A stretch of 64,000 nucleotides of DNA from Parasphingopyxis sp052168295 (lineage in GTDB: Bacteria > Pseudomonadota > Alphaproteobacteria > Sphingomonadales > Sphingomonadaceae). Shown here piece by piece: positions 51,684 to 60,954 of the stretch. Numbering within the stretch: the stretch's first letter is position 1; the number at the start of each line of letters is the position of its first letter. Below the pieces are notes generated by a model. It was given only the letters and a program-made list of their open reading frames with translations. It did not search any database and was not told where the DNA came from. Both the position numbers and the translations under genes were made by a program. The DNA lies in the NCBI RefSeq assembly GCF_052168295.1, contig NZ_JBQLZN010000089.1, forward strand, positions 62,001 through 126,000, given 5' to 3'.

Positions 51684-53218
51684 CCCGACCCCGCACCCAT
51701 ATCTGGCGGCTTTTGAAATGGGGCCGGACGCTGGCGCGGCACGGCGCGTTGAGCGGTATCGAGCGCGACCCGATGACGCCGGTGCCCGTGAAACGGATGA
51801 TCCGCATCGCCCGCTTCGGCGCGCGCGTGCCGAAGAAACCGGCCTATGCGGATGCCCTGGAAGCGATCGGTCCGGCCGCCATCAAGCTCGGCCAGACGCT
51901 CGCGACCCGCCCGGACCTGGTCGGCGAAGAGGCGACGCACGATCTGCTGCGATTGCAGGACCGGCTGCCGCCGGTTCCCTTCGCGCGGATCGAAGAGGCG
52001 ATTACCCAATCGTTCGACCGGCCGATCGACGCGCTGTTCTCCAGCATCGAACCCGACCCCGTCGGCGCGGCCTCCATCGCACAGGTGCATAAAGCGGTGA
52101 CGACCGACGGGCGGACCGTCGCCGTTAAGATATTGCGTCCCGGCATCGAGAAAGTCTTCGCCCGCGATATCGAAACCTATGAATGGGCGGCCGCGCAGGT
52201 CGAGGCGATGGGCGGCGAACTCGCCCGGCTCCGTCCACGGCTCACCATCGAAACCTTCAGGCGCTGGACGGCGCGCGAGCTGGACCTGCGGCGCGAGGCC
52301 GCATCGGCATCGGAGCTCGCAGAGGGCATGACCGCAGAAGCGGATTTCGTTGTGCCGGAGATCGACTGGCAGCGCACGGGCGGCCGCGTGATGACGCTCC
52401 AATGGTTCGACGGCATCAAGATTTCCGATCGCGCGGCGCTCGACGCTGCCGGACATGATCGCCAGAAGCTGGCGATAACGCTTGTCCGCGCGTTCCTGCG
52501 CCAGGCGATTTCCGAGGGTTTCTTTCATGCCGACCTGCACCAGGGCAATCTCTTCGTACTGCCCGACGGGAAGATCGCGGCGATCGATTTCGGCATCATG
52601 GGCCGCATCGACCGGCGCGCACGGCTCTGGCTGGCCGAGATCCTCTACGGCCTGATTACCGGCAATTACCGGCGCGTCGCGGAAATCCATTTCGAGGCCG
52701 CCTATGTGCCGCCGCACCACAATGTTGCCGAGTTCGCGACGGCGCTGCGCGCGGTCGGCGAACCGATCCGCGGGCTGCCTGTGAAAGAGATTTCGATCGG
52801 CCAGATGCTCGACGGCCTGTTCGGCATCACGCGCGATTTCGACATGCCGACGCAACCCCATCTGCTGCTGCTGCAGAAGACCATGGTTATGGTCGAGGGC
52901 GTCGCCACGAGCCTCGATCCGGACATCAATATGTGGGAAACGGCCAAGCCCTTCGTCAGCGAATGGCTGCGAAGCGAACTCGGGCCTGAGGCCGCGCTCG
53001 CCGACCGCCTGCGCGAAGATATCGGGACGCTGGCGCGGCTTCCCGAACTCGTGCGCCGGCTGGAAGCGGAAGTTCCGAACCGCGGCGGCGCGCCGCCTAC
53101 TCCGCCGCTGCGCGAGATAGAGGTCGCGCGGCCGGGAGGCGGGCTGAAATACGGACTTATCGGTTTGCTGGGCGCGGCGCTCGGCATCGCAGGGACATGG
53201 CTGTGGTTCTCAATGTAA
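51680..53218 (+). CDS. ubiB: Ubiquinone biosynthesis kinase-like ATPase UbiB
   Basis: 512 residues. Atypical protein-kinase-like fold with the KxGQ motif (AIKLGQTLATRPDLV), the AS-rich nucleotide region (PVGAASIAQVHKA) in place of a P-loop, VAVKILRPGI, the catalytic-type FFHADLHQGNLF and AIDFGIMG. A C-terminal hydrophobic tail anchors it to the membrane (GLIGLLGAALGIAGTWLW). Needed for early ubiquinone hydroxylation steps. TTG start overlaps the ubiE stop. Confidence 0.95.
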   Translation: MTRPRTHIWRLLKWGRTLARHGALSGIERDPMTPVPVKRMIRIARFGARVPKKPAYADALEAIGPAAIKLGQTLATRPDLVGEEATHDLLRLQDRLPPVPFARIEEAITQSFDRPIDALFSSIEPDPVGAASIAQVHKAVTTDGRTVAVKILRPGIEKVFARDIETYEWAAAQVEAMGGELARLRPRLTIETFRRWTARELDLRREAASASELAEGMTAEADFVVPEIDWQRTGGRVMTLQWFDGIKISDRAALDAAGHDRQKLAITLVRAFLRQAISEGFFHADLHQGNLFVLPDGKIAAIDFGIMGRIDRRARLWLAEILYGLITGNYRRVAEIHFEAAYVPPHHNVAEFATALRAVGEPIRGLPVKEISIGQMLDGLFGITRDFDMPTQPHLLLLQKTMVMVEGVATSLDPDINMWETAKPFVSEWLRSELGPEAALADRLREDIGTLARLPELVRRLEAEVPNRGGAPPTPPLREIEVARPGGGLKYGLIGLLGAALGIAGTWLWFSM

Positions 53219-54042
53219 AATCGCTCCGCGCGTTGCGAAAGGATCGCCAGTCCAAACCGTCACGGCCGGACAAGGATCCGGAGACCTACAAACCTCTCGA
53301 GCCGCTCCAGGAACGGATCGCCGCCTGGCGCACCGTCATCGAGGACGATCGCCAGCGCGCGATATACGATCGCGTGGCCGCCAGCGTCGATGAAGACCGC
53401 TATCGCGCCATCCAGCAGAAATATGCGGACGAAATTCGCCAGAGCGGCCAGCGGGCGACGACCAAATATATCGACCTTGCCCCCTGGTTCATGATTCATT
53501 CGCGCCTCGCCATGCTGCTCGATCTCGACCGGCGGGCCCCCTGTTCGATCCTCGATATCGGATCGGGCGGCGGCCAGTTTCTGGCGATCGCCAAGGCGCT
53601 CGGCCATCGGACCATGGCATTCGATTTGCCCGAACCCGACCATTATCGGGACCTTGTAGCGCTGTTCGGCATCGAACGGGTCGAAGGCGGTGTCGAGTTT
53701 CGCAAGCCCCTGTCCCCGGCGGTAGGGCGCTTCGATCTGATCGTCATCAACGGGCAGGTATTCGACAGACTGCCCAAGACCGGGGCCCGCTGGCGACTGC
53801 CGGAATGGGCGGGCTTCATCCGCTATCTGTGCGCAGAGCATCTCAATTATCCCGGCGAGCTCTTCATCGGTCTCAACAAGTCGGACGGACCCACGGAGAA
53901 GGAAGAATTCTTCTGGCCGCTGGTCGATCTCGCCGAACGGCATGGCGCAAGCGTCGACCGGCAATATGCGACGATGCATTTCACGCTCGAAAAACCGCTG
54001 ACGCTCGACGAAATCGACGCAGTGGAGTGGAACCGGCGATGA
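53197..54042 (+). CDS. SAM-dependent methyltransferase, substrate unknown
   Basis: 281 residues; ATG 53197 overlaps ubiB by 22 nt. A glycine-rich SAM loop is seen (SILDIGSGGGQFLAIAKALGH) with DLPEPDHYRDL after it, and FDLIVINGQVFDRLPKTG. The N-terminal 110 residues are basic/helical. The target is unknown; embedded in the ubiquinone-CoA cluster by position only. Confidence 0.72.
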   Translation: MAVVLNVKSLRALRKDRQSKPSRPDKDPETYKPLEPLQERIAAWRTVIEDDRQRAIYDRVAASVDEDRYRAIQQKYADEIRQSGQRATTKYIDLAPWFMIHSRLAMLLDLDRRAPCSILDIGSGGGQFLAIAKALGHRTMAFDLPEPDHYRDLVALFGIERVEGGVEFRKPLSPAVGRFDLIVINGQVFDRLPKTGARWRLPEWAGFIRYLCAEHLNYPGELFIGLNKSDGPTEKEEFFWPLVDLAERHGASVDRQYATMHFTLEKPLTLDEIDAVEWNRR

Positions 54043-54061
54043 CTCGACATCGGCGATCCGA

Positions 54062-55279
54062 ATGCGCACATCGTCTGCCATGAACGGAAAACGGATCCTG
54101 CTCGTCATTGGCGGCGGCATCGCGGCGTACAAGTCGTGCGAGCTGATCCGCCTGATCCGCAAGGCCGGCGGCGCAGTCACCTGCGTACTCACGAACGGCG
54201 GCGCGCAGTTCGTAACGCCGATGAGCCTCGCCGCCCTTTCGGAAGAGCAGGTCTATACGAGCCTCTGGGATCTCAAGAACGAGACGGAGATGGGCCATAT
54301 CCAGCTCTCGCGCGAAGCGGACCTGATCGTCGTCTGCCCGGCCACGGCGGATCTGATGGCCAAGATGGCGGCCGGCATCGCCGACGACCTGGCAACGACA
54401 TTGCTGCTCGCGACCGATACGCAGGTCATGGCCGTGCCCGCGATGAACGTCCGCATGTGGGACCACGCAGCGACCCAGCGCAATGTCGCGCAATTGCGCG
54501 AGGACGGCGTGATCGTTCTGCATCCGGACGAAGGCCCGATGGCCTGCGGCGAATATGGCGAAGGCCGGCTGCCCGAACCCGAAGCGGTGTTCGCGGAGAT
54601 CGAGCATTTGCTGGATGGCAACGGCGCGGCGCAGTCGCGGCCGCTTGCGGGTAAGCATGCGGTCGTGACGGCCGGTCCGACGCATGAGCCCATCGACCCG
54701 GTGCGCTACATCGCCAACCGCTCATCGGGTAAGCAGGGTTATGCCATTGCCGGCGCGCTGGCGCGGCTCGGCGCCGAGGTCACACTCGTCTCCGGTCCGA
54801 CATCGCTGGAAACGCCGCGCGGTGTGAAACGGGTGGATGTCGAGACGGCGGTTGAGATGCAGGCCGCAGTCGACGCCGCGCTGCCCGCCGATGCCGCGAT
54901 CCTCGTCGCCGCCGTCGCCGATTGGCGCGCCGAAGCCTTGGACCGCAAGATCAAGAAAGGCGAAACCGGCGGCCCGCCCGAGCTGGAGCTCATCGAGAAT
55001 CCGGACATCCTTGCGGGGCTCGGGCGGAGCGACAAACGCCCCGGACTGCTGATCGGCTTTGCCGCCGAGACCGACAAGGTGGTCGGCTATGCCAAGGCCA
55101 AGCTCGACCGCAAGGGCTGCGACTGGATCGTCGCGAACGATGTGTCCGGCGACGTGATGGGCGGCGGGGACAACAGCGTGCACGTCATCACCGCCGACGG
55201 CGTCGAGAGCTGGCCGCAAATGCCCAAGCGCGACGTCGCGCGCAAACTCGCCGATAGGATCGCCGATGCCCTTTCCTGA
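54062..55279 (+). CDS. coaBC: Bifunctional CoaC/CoaB (Dfp)
   Basis: 405 residues from 54062 (or 399 from ATG 54080). CoaC flavoprotein: RILLVIGGGIAAYKSCELIR, active-site MGHIQLSREADL His, PAMNVRMW and the substrate flap ACGEYGEGRLPEP. CoaB: VVTAGPTHEPIDPVRYIANRSSGKQG. Together they turn phosphopantothenate and cysteine into phosphopantetheine for CoA. Overlaps dut by 14 nt. Confidence 0.95.
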   Translation: MRTSSAMNGKRILLVIGGGIAAYKSCELIRLIRKAGGAVTCVLTNGGAQFVTPMSLAALSEEQVYTSLWDLKNETEMGHIQLSREADLIVVCPATADLMAKMAAGIADDLATTLLLATDTQVMAVPAMNVRMWDHAATQRNVAQLREDGVIVLHPDEGPMACGEYGEGRLPEPEAVFAEIEHLLDGNGAAQSRPLAGKHAVVTAGPTHEPIDPVRYIANRSSGKQGYAIAGALARLGAEVTLVSGPTSLETPRGVKRVDVETAVEMQAAVDAALPADAAILVAAVADWRAEALDRKIKKGETGGPPELELIENPDILAGLGRSDKRPGLLIGFAAETDKVVGYAKAKLDRKGCDWIVANDVSGDVMGGGDNSVHVITADGVESWPQMPKRDVARKLADRIADALS

Positions 55280-55715
55280 GATCGATATCCGCATCAAGCG
55301 CCTGCCCCATGCTGAAGGGCTGCCGATGCCGGCCTATGCGAGCACAGGCGCGGCCGGGATGGATGTAGTGACGGCCGAGGATTTCACGCTGCAGCCCGGC
55401 GAGCGGATGGCTGTTCCTAGCGGTTTCGCGATCGCCATTCCCGAAGGTTATGAAGTCCAGGTCCGGCCGCGGTCCGGCCTCGCTCTCAAGCATGGCGTGA
55501 CGTGCCTGAATACGCCGGGCACCATCGACAGCGACTATCGCGGTGAGGTGAAAATCATCCTGGCCAATCTCGGCGGCGAGCCTTTCTCGGCACTGCGCGG
55601 CGAGCGGATCGCGCAACTGGTGCCCGCGCCTGTGCAGCGCGCGATGCTGAGCGAAGTCGACGAACTGGACGATACCGAGCGCGGATCGGGCGGGTTCGGC
55701 TCGACGGGGCGATGA
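55266..55715 (+). CDS. dut: dUTP diphosphatase
   Basis: 149 residues. Trimeric dUTPase motifs: STGAAGMDVVTAED, QVRPRSGLALKHGVTCLNTPGTIDSDYRGEVKIIL (motifs 2-3, shown in part), RIAQLVPAPV and the C-terminal P-loop-like GSGGFGSTG. It removes dUTP and makes dUMP. Overlaps coaBC and the ThiF-like gene. Confidence 0.97.
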   Translation: MPFPEIDIRIKRLPHAEGLPMPAYASTGAAGMDVVTAEDFTLQPGERMAVPSGFAIAIPEGYEVQVRPRSGLALKHGVTCLNTPGTIDSDYRGEVKIILANLGGEPFSALRGERIAQLVPAPVQRAMLSEVDELDDTERGSGGFGSTGR

Positions 55716-56464
55716 CGCTCAGCGACGCCCAGCTCGAACGCTATGCCCGCCATATCGTCCTCAAGGAAATCGGCGGCGAGGGTCAGAAGAAGCTGCGCGC
55801 CGCGACGGTTGCGATCGTCGGTGCGGGCGGCATAGGATCGCCGCTGATCCAGTACCTCGCGGCAGCAGGGATCGGAACGCTTCGGATCGCCGACGACGAT
55901 ATGGTGGCGCTGTCGAACCTCCAAAGGCAGACGCTTTATGCAACCGACGCGGTCGGCATGCCGAAGGTCGCGGAGGCAGCGAAAGCCGTCGCCCAGCTCA
56001 ACCCCGATTGCGCGGTGGAAATGGTTGCGCGCCGCGTTGAAGCAGACACCATCGGCAGACTTCTCGACGGCGCAGATATCGTCGTCGACGGCTCGGACAA
56101 TTTTGAAACACGGTTGCTCGTTGCCGACGCGGCGCAGGAACGCCACGTGCCGCTCATCTCCGCCGCCATCGGCCAGTTCGAGGGTCAGCTCGGCGTGTTC
56201 CGCGGCTGGGAGGCGGACAAACCCTGTTATCACTGTTTCGTCGGATCGGACCCCGACCGGCCCGATACGAGTTGCGCGGACCAAGGCGTGCTCGGCGCCC
56301 TGGCTGGTATCATGGGCAGCATGGCGGCGATGGAGTCGATCCGGCAAATCGTGCCGTTCGGCGAGGACAGCGCGGGCAAGCTCTTGCTGTTCGACGCGCT
56401 GGCCTTGCGCGCGCGAACCCTGACCCTGCCGAAAGATCCGGGATGTGCCGCATGCGGGGTCTGA
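55712..56464 (+). CDS. ThiF/MoeB-family adenylyltransferase
   Basis: 250 residues. Nucleotide loop AIVGAGGIGSPLIQYLAAAG, DDDMVALSNLQRQ, catalytic Cys at about 187 (PDTSCADQGVLG), and zinc Cys pairs CYHC and CAAC. It activates the C-terminus of a ubiquitin-like sulfur carrier (MoaD or ThiS type) in molybdopterin or thiamine synthesis. No rhodanese domain is fused. Which carrier it serves is not shown by the window. Confidence 0.92.
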   Translation: MTLSDAQLERYARHIVLKEIGGEGQKKLRAATVAIVGAGGIGSPLIQYLAAAGIGTLRIADDDMVALSNLQRQTLYATDAVGMPKVAEAAKAVAQLNPDCAVEMVARRVEADTIGRLLDGADIVVDGSDNFETRLLVADAAQERHVPLISAAIGQFEGQLGVFRGWEADKPCYHCFVGSDPDRPDTSCADQGVLGALAGIMGSMAAMESIRQIVPFGEDSAGKLLLFDALALRARTLTLPKDPGCAACGV

Positions 56465-56814
56465 CGATCATCCTCACCGGCAGCGATGCCGAGCGTTTTC
56501 ATGCCGCACTGTCGATCGCTGCCGCGCATGCCGCAACGGGTTCAGGCACCCGCATATTCTTCGAAGGCCGCGCGGTGACGCTGCTTACCGACGCGTCGCC
56601 CGCACCGGGCGATGCCGACCGGCACGCGAACGGACTGCCGACACTCTCCGAAATCCGGCGGGAATCTACTCACCTCGGCGTCAGGCTGATCGCTTGTCAG
56701 GGCGGCATGGCGCTGGCAGGACTGGAAATCGACCAGCTTGGCCCCGGAGTGGAAGCCGGCGGGCTTGTCGGGCTGATGACCGACCTCGGAGACGACAGGC
56801 TCTTCGCGCTCTAG
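56452..56814 (+). CDS. DsrE/F-like protein
   Basis: 120 residues from ATG 56452 (an ATG at 56443 would add three), overlapping the end of the ThiF-like gene. DsrE/TusD-like fold: RGLTIILTGSDAERFHAALS, GTRIFFEGRAVTLLT and LIACQGGMALAGLEID with a Cys at the sulfur-carrying position. It may relay sulfur with the adjacent ThiF-like enzyme (inference from overlap and chemistry). Confidence 0.8.
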   Translation: MRGLTIILTGSDAERFHAALSIAAAHAATGSGTRIFFEGRAVTLLTDASPAPGDADRHANGLPTLSEIRRESTHLGVRLIACQGGMALAGLEIDQLGPGVEAGGLVGLMTDLGDDRLFAL

Positions 56815-56835
56815 GGCGTTTGGGGGAGAGACGCG

Positions 56836-57249
56836 ATGACCTTACCCGTAACGGCTGCACTGGCGGCGGCGATGGCCGCGCTGCTGCTGCTGCTCGCCAT
56901 CGACACGGTGCGCAACCGGTTCCGCACGCAACAAGCCTTCGGCATAGGCGACGACGAGAAGCTCACGCGCGCCAGCCGCGCGCACGGCAACCTCGCCGAA
57001 CATGCACCGATCGTAATCATCTTGGTGGCATTGCTCGAAATGAGCCGGGCCAATCATATGGGCCTGATGGTGGTCGCCGGCGTCTTTATCGTGGCGCGCG
57101 TGCTACACGCCCTGGGCCTCTATATGGACCCGCCCGCCAAGGGCGGACCGCCCTGGCCGCGCGCCATAGGGGTAATCCTGACATGGCTGGTTATCGTGGC
57201 GCTGGGCGCTTGGACGGCGCTGATGCTGCTGGCCAATCTCGGAAGCTAG
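56836..57249 (+). CDS. MAPEG-family membrane protein
   Basis: 137 residues with four hydrophobic helices. Typical MAPEG stretches: IDTVRNRFRTQQAFGIGDDE, RAHGNLAEHAPIVIILVALLEM and GVFIVARVLHALGLYMDP. MAPEG proteins are membrane glutathione/peroxidase-type enzymes; the bacterial substrate is unknown. Its stop overlaps the convergent topA stop by 4 nt. Confidence 0.9.
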   Translation: MTLPVTAALAAAMAALLLLLAIDTVRNRFRTQQAFGIGDDEKLTRASRAHGNLAEHAPIVIILVALLEMSRANHMGLMVVAGVFIVARVLHALGLYMDPPAKGGPPWPRAIGVILTWLVIVALGAWTALMLLANLGS

Positions 57250-59789
57250 GCCTTCTTCTTCGCGGCCGCCTTCTTCTTGGACGGCGCTTTTTTCTTTTTC
57301 GCCGTTGTCTTGCGTTTGCGCTTCTTCGCCGGCCCCTTGGCCGCGCGCTCGTCGATCAGCTGGGCGGCCTCTTCCAGCGTCAGTTCGTCCTTGTCGACGG
57401 TTTTGGGGATCGTCGCGTTGGTCGTGCCGTCGGTGACGTAGGGGCCATAGCGGCCGTCCATCAGCTTGATCTCTTCCTCGGTGCGCGGATGCTTGCCGAG
57501 GATTTTGAGCGGCTCGCGCTGGCCCCGCCCGCGTCCGCCCCTGTTCTTCGCTTCGGCGATCTTCACCACGGCGGCGTTCATGCCGATTTCGAAGACTTCC
57601 GCCGTCGTCTCCAGCTTCGCATATTTGCCGTCATGGCGCAGATACGGCCCGTACCTTCCTATCGCCGCCTCGATCTCCTTGCCGGTTTCCGGATGCTCGC
57701 CGACGATGCGTGGCAATGACAAGAGCTTGAGCGCCATTTCGAGATCGACATCGGCACGCGCGACGTCCTTCGGAATGGACGCGCGCTTGGGCTTTTCACC
57801 TTCGCCCTGACCCATCTCCACATATGGGCCGAACCGGCCGGTCTTGAACTCGATATCTTCACCGGTTTCGGGATCCTGGCCGAGAACTTCGTCCTCGCCA
57901 TGGTCTTGCTGTTCGCCGCCGCGCTGGCCGAACTGGCGCGTATACTTGCATTCCGGATAGTTGGAACAGGCGATAAATGCGCCGAAGCGCCCCCCGCGCA
58001 GCGCCAGCCTACCCTCGTTGCAGCGCGGGCACAGACGCGGGTCGGACCCGTCTTCTTTCTCCGGGAACAGCAGCGGCTCGAGAAACTTGTCGAGCTCGGC
58101 CGTAATGTCCGACGGCTTCTGCTCCATCACCTCGTCGGTCTTCGGCTTGAAGTCCTGCCAGAAGGCCTGGAGGATTTCCTGCCACTGCGCACGGCCGCCC
58201 GAAATATCGTCGAGCTCTTCCTCGAGACCCGCCGTAAAATCGTAGCTCACATAGCGTTCGAAGAAGCGCTGCAGGAAGGAGGTGACGAGCCGCCCGCTTT
58301 CCTCCGGGAAGAAACGGTTCTTCTCGACGCGTACATATTCGCGATCCTTGAGCGTCTTGAGGATCGACGCATAGGTGGACGGCCGGCCGATGCCGAGCTC
58401 CTCCATCTTCTTGACGAGGCTGGCTTCGGAATAGCGGGGCGGCGGCTGGGTGAAATGCTGCTCGGCTTCCACGCCCTTTTTCGCCGGCGCATCGCCCTTG
58501 GCCATCACCGGCAACAGCTTCGAATCCTCGTCCCCGTCATCGTCGCGGCCCTCGGTGTAAAGCGCCATGAAGCCGGGGAATTTGACCACTTGCCCCGTGG
58601 CGCGCAGCGCCGTCTGGCCCGTGCCCTCTTCCATCTCGACCGTCGTGCGCTCGAGCCGCGCGGATGCCATCTGGCTCGCCAGCGCACGCTTGTAGATCAG
58701 ATCGTAGAGCTTCGCATGGTCCGCACTGCCGACCTTGGCGCGGGAAAATTCAGTCGGCCGGATCGCTTCATGCGCTTCCTGCGCATTCTTGGCCTTGCTC
58801 TTGTAGACGCGCGGCTTGTCCGGGACGTAGCTCGCATCGTAGCGATTGGCGATCGCGCCGCGCGCGGCGGAGATCGCCGAACCGTCCATCTGCACGCCGT
58901 CGGTCCGCATATAGGTGATCGCACCGTCCTCGTAGAGCTGCTGCGCGATCCGCATCGTATGGCTGGCGGAAAAGCCGAGCTTGCGCGCGGCTTCCTGCTG
59001 CATCGTCGAGGTCGTGAAGGGCGGCGGCGGATTGCGCGTCAGCGGGCGCGTTTCGATGGAGACGATCTTGAAGAGACCGTTCTCGACATCGGCCTTGGCC
59101 GCCATCGCATCGCCTTCCGCGCCGATTGTCAGCCGCTCGACCTTCTCGCCTTTCCAGCGCACGAGCCGCGCGGTGAATTCCGTCCCGTCCTGTTCCATGG
59201 TCGCGGCGACCGACCAATATTCCTGCGGCACGAATGCCTCGATCTCGCGCTCGCGCTCGACGACGAGCTTGAGCGCGACCGACTGGACCCGACCCGCAGA
59301 CCGCGCGCCGGGCAGCTTGCGCCACAGCACCGGCGAGAGCGTGAAGCCGACCAGATAATCGAGCGCGCGCCGGGCGCGATAGGCGTCAACGAGATCGTCA
59401 TCGAGCCCGCGCGGATGGGCAATCGCCTCGAGCACGGCATCCTTGGTGATGGCGTTGAACGCCACGCGCTCGACCTTCTCGGGCAGCGCCTTGCGCTTCT
59501 GCAGCACTTCCTGGACGTGCCAGCTGATCGCCTCGCCCTCGCGATCGGGGTCGGTGGCAAGGATCAGCTCCTCCGCTTCCTTCGCCGCATCGGTGATCGC
59601 TTTCAGCTGCTTGGTCTTGTCGCCATAGGCCTGCCATTTCATCGCAAACCCGTCATCCGGATCGACCGAACCGTCCTTGGGCGGCAGGTCGCGGACATGG
59701 CCGTAGGACGCGAGAACGCGGTAATCGCTTCCCAGATATTTTTCGATGGTCTTCGCCTTGGCCGGCGATTCAACGACTACAAGTTTCAT
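57246..59789 (-). CDS. topA: DNA topoisomerase I
   Basis: 847 residues. Toprim at the start (MKLVVVESPAKAKTIEKYLG and ATDPDREGEAISWH). The type IA core contains the catalytic Tyr at about 292 in AITYMRTDGVQM. Zinc-ribbon C4 domain CPRCNEGRLALRGGRFGAF ... CSNYPEC, then repeats of RYGPY type and a Lys-rich tail. It relaxes negative supercoils. dprA lies upstream on the same strand. Confidence 0.97.
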   Translation of the reverse strand: MKLVVVESPAKAKTIEKYLGSDYRVLASYGHVRDLPPKDGSVDPDDGFAMKWQAYGDKTKQLKAITDAAKEAEELILATDPDREGEAISWHVQEVLQKRKALPEKVERVAFNAITKDAVLEAIAHPRGLDDDLVDAYRARRALDYLVGFTLSPVLWRKLPGARSAGRVQSVALKLVVEREREIEAFVPQEYWSVAATMEQDGTEFTARLVRWKGEKVERLTIGAEGDAMAAKADVENGLFKIVSIETRPLTRNPPPPFTTSTMQQEAARKLGFSASHTMRIAQQLYEDGAITYMRTDGVQMDGSAISAARGAIANRYDASYVPDKPRVYKSKAKNAQEAHEAIRPTEFSRAKVGSADHAKLYDLIYKRALASQMASARLERTTVEMEEGTGQTALRATGQVVKFPGFMALYTEGRDDDGDEDSKLLPVMAKGDAPAKKGVEAEQHFTQPPPRYSEASLVKKMEELGIGRPSTYASILKTLKDREYVRVEKNRFFPEESGRLVTSFLQRFFERYVSYDFTAGLEEELDDISGGRAQWQEILQAFWQDFKPKTDEVMEQKPSDITAELDKFLEPLLFPEKEDGSDPRLCPRCNEGRLALRGGRFGAFIACSNYPECKYTRQFGQRGGEQQDHGEDEVLGQDPETGEDIEFKTGRFGPYVEMGQGEGEKPKRASIPKDVARADVDLEMALKLLSLPRIVGEHPETGKEIEAAIGRYGPYLRHDGKYAKLETTAEVFEIGMNAAVVKIAEAKNRGGRGRGQREPLKILGKHPRTEEEIKLMDGRYGPYVTDGTTNATIPKTVDKDELTLEEAAQLIDERAAKGPAKKRKRKTTAKKKKAPSKKKAAAKKKA

Positions 59790-59859
59790 AAGACGGCCAA
59801 TTCTCTCCAGTCAGGCGGGCTCTCATACGCGTACGAGGATGGGATGCAAATCCGCATCG

Positions 59860-60954
59860 TCAAGATGACAGTGCGATGCTGACCTTTCCGCCGGCATGGC
59901 GTTCGAGCCGCCCGGCAAGCTCCAGTTCGAGCAGCACCGTCTGCACGACGGCCGGCGCGACGCCCGATTGCCGGATCAATTCGTCGACCGAAACGGAGAC
60001 CGGCCCAAGCAACTCCGTGACGCGCTCCCGCTCTTGCGATTCGACGTCGGGCGATACCGGTTCGGATGCGAAATCGCCGTCGGGTTCGGAAACCGTCAGC
60101 CCATCGAACGGCCGCAGCGCGCTCACGACATCGTCGACATTCTGGATCAACGTCGCGCCGTCGCGGATGAGCTGATTGCACCCCTGCGCTCTCGGATCGA
60201 GCGGCGAGCCCGGCACCGCCATGACTTCGCGACCGAACTCATTGGCCTGCCTCGCGGTGATGAGCGATCCCGATTTGGGCGCGGCTTCGACGACGATCGT
60301 ACCCATGCCGAGCCCGGCAATAATCCGGTTGCGATAGGGGAAATGCCGCGCCTTGGGTTCGCTGCCCGGCGGCTGCTCCGCGATCAGCACGCCACGTTCG
60401 GCAATGTCTAGCTGCAGCGCTTCGTTTTCGGGCGGGTAGAAAACATCGATTCCGCCCGCGATGACGGCAATAGTGCCACTGTCTAGCGCGCCGTTATGCG
60501 CGGCCGTATCGATGCCGCGTGCAAGACCGGAGACGACCACATAGCCTTCCTCGCCCAGCTTGAACGACAGCTCGCGTGCGAAGCGTCGGGCGGCCGCCGA
60601 GGCATTGCGCGCGCCGACCATCGCAACCAAGGGCTTGGCGAGCAGGCTCAGATCGCCGCGCACGATCAACACAGGCGGCGCGGTCTGTATCTGCGCGAGC
60701 GCCAGCGGATAGGGCCGCTCGTTCGCGAAGATATAGCCGGCGCCCAGCCGTTCGACTTCCGCCATCTCGGCCTCGATCGCCTCCCGGTTGGCCAGCTGCG
60801 GTGCGCGCCCGCCGCCACGCCGCGCGAGATCGGGAATAGCCTCAAGCGCGGCCTCGGCAGAACCGAAGCGTTCGAGCAAACGCGCAAAGGTGACCGGGCC
60901 GATATTCTGCGACCGCGCGAGCCGCAATTTCGCGGCGTGGCGTGGATCAGTCAT
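59860..60954 (-). CDS. dprA: DNA-processing protein DprA
   Basis: 364 residues from ATG 60954 (a longer frame to 60987 overlaps plsY). DprA Rossmann fold: PLVAMVGARNASAAARRFARE, YVVVSGLARGIDTAAHNGAL, IAVIAGGIDVFYPPEN, and a C-terminal winged helix (SVDELIRQSGVAPAVVQTVLL). It loads RecA on incoming single-stranded DNA in transformation. The same strain has a broken comM, so its competence pathway is partly damaged. Confidence 0.94.
   Translation of the reverse strand: MTDPRHAAKLRLARSQNIGPVTFARLLERFGSAEAALEAIPDLARRGGGRAPQLANREAIEAEMAEVERLGAGYIFANERPYPLALAQIQTAPPVLIVRGDLSLLAKPLVAMVGARNASAAARRFARELSFKLGEEGYVVVSGLARGIDTAAHNGALDSGTIAVIAGGIDVFYPPENEALQLDIAERGVLIAEQPPGSEPKARHFPYRNRIIAGLGMGTIVVEAAPKSGSLITARQANEFGREVMAVPGSPLDPRAQGCNQLIRDGATLIQNVDDVVSALRPFDGLTVSEPDGDFASEPVSPDVESQERERVTELLGPVSVSVDELIRQSGVAPAVVQTVLLELELAGRLERHAGGKVSIALSS

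Noticed and set aside
57900..59882. 660-codon open frame on the plus strand
   Set aside because: It is antisense to topA, which has intact motifs throughout. The translation has Arg- and Glu-rich low-complexity character typical of a shadow.
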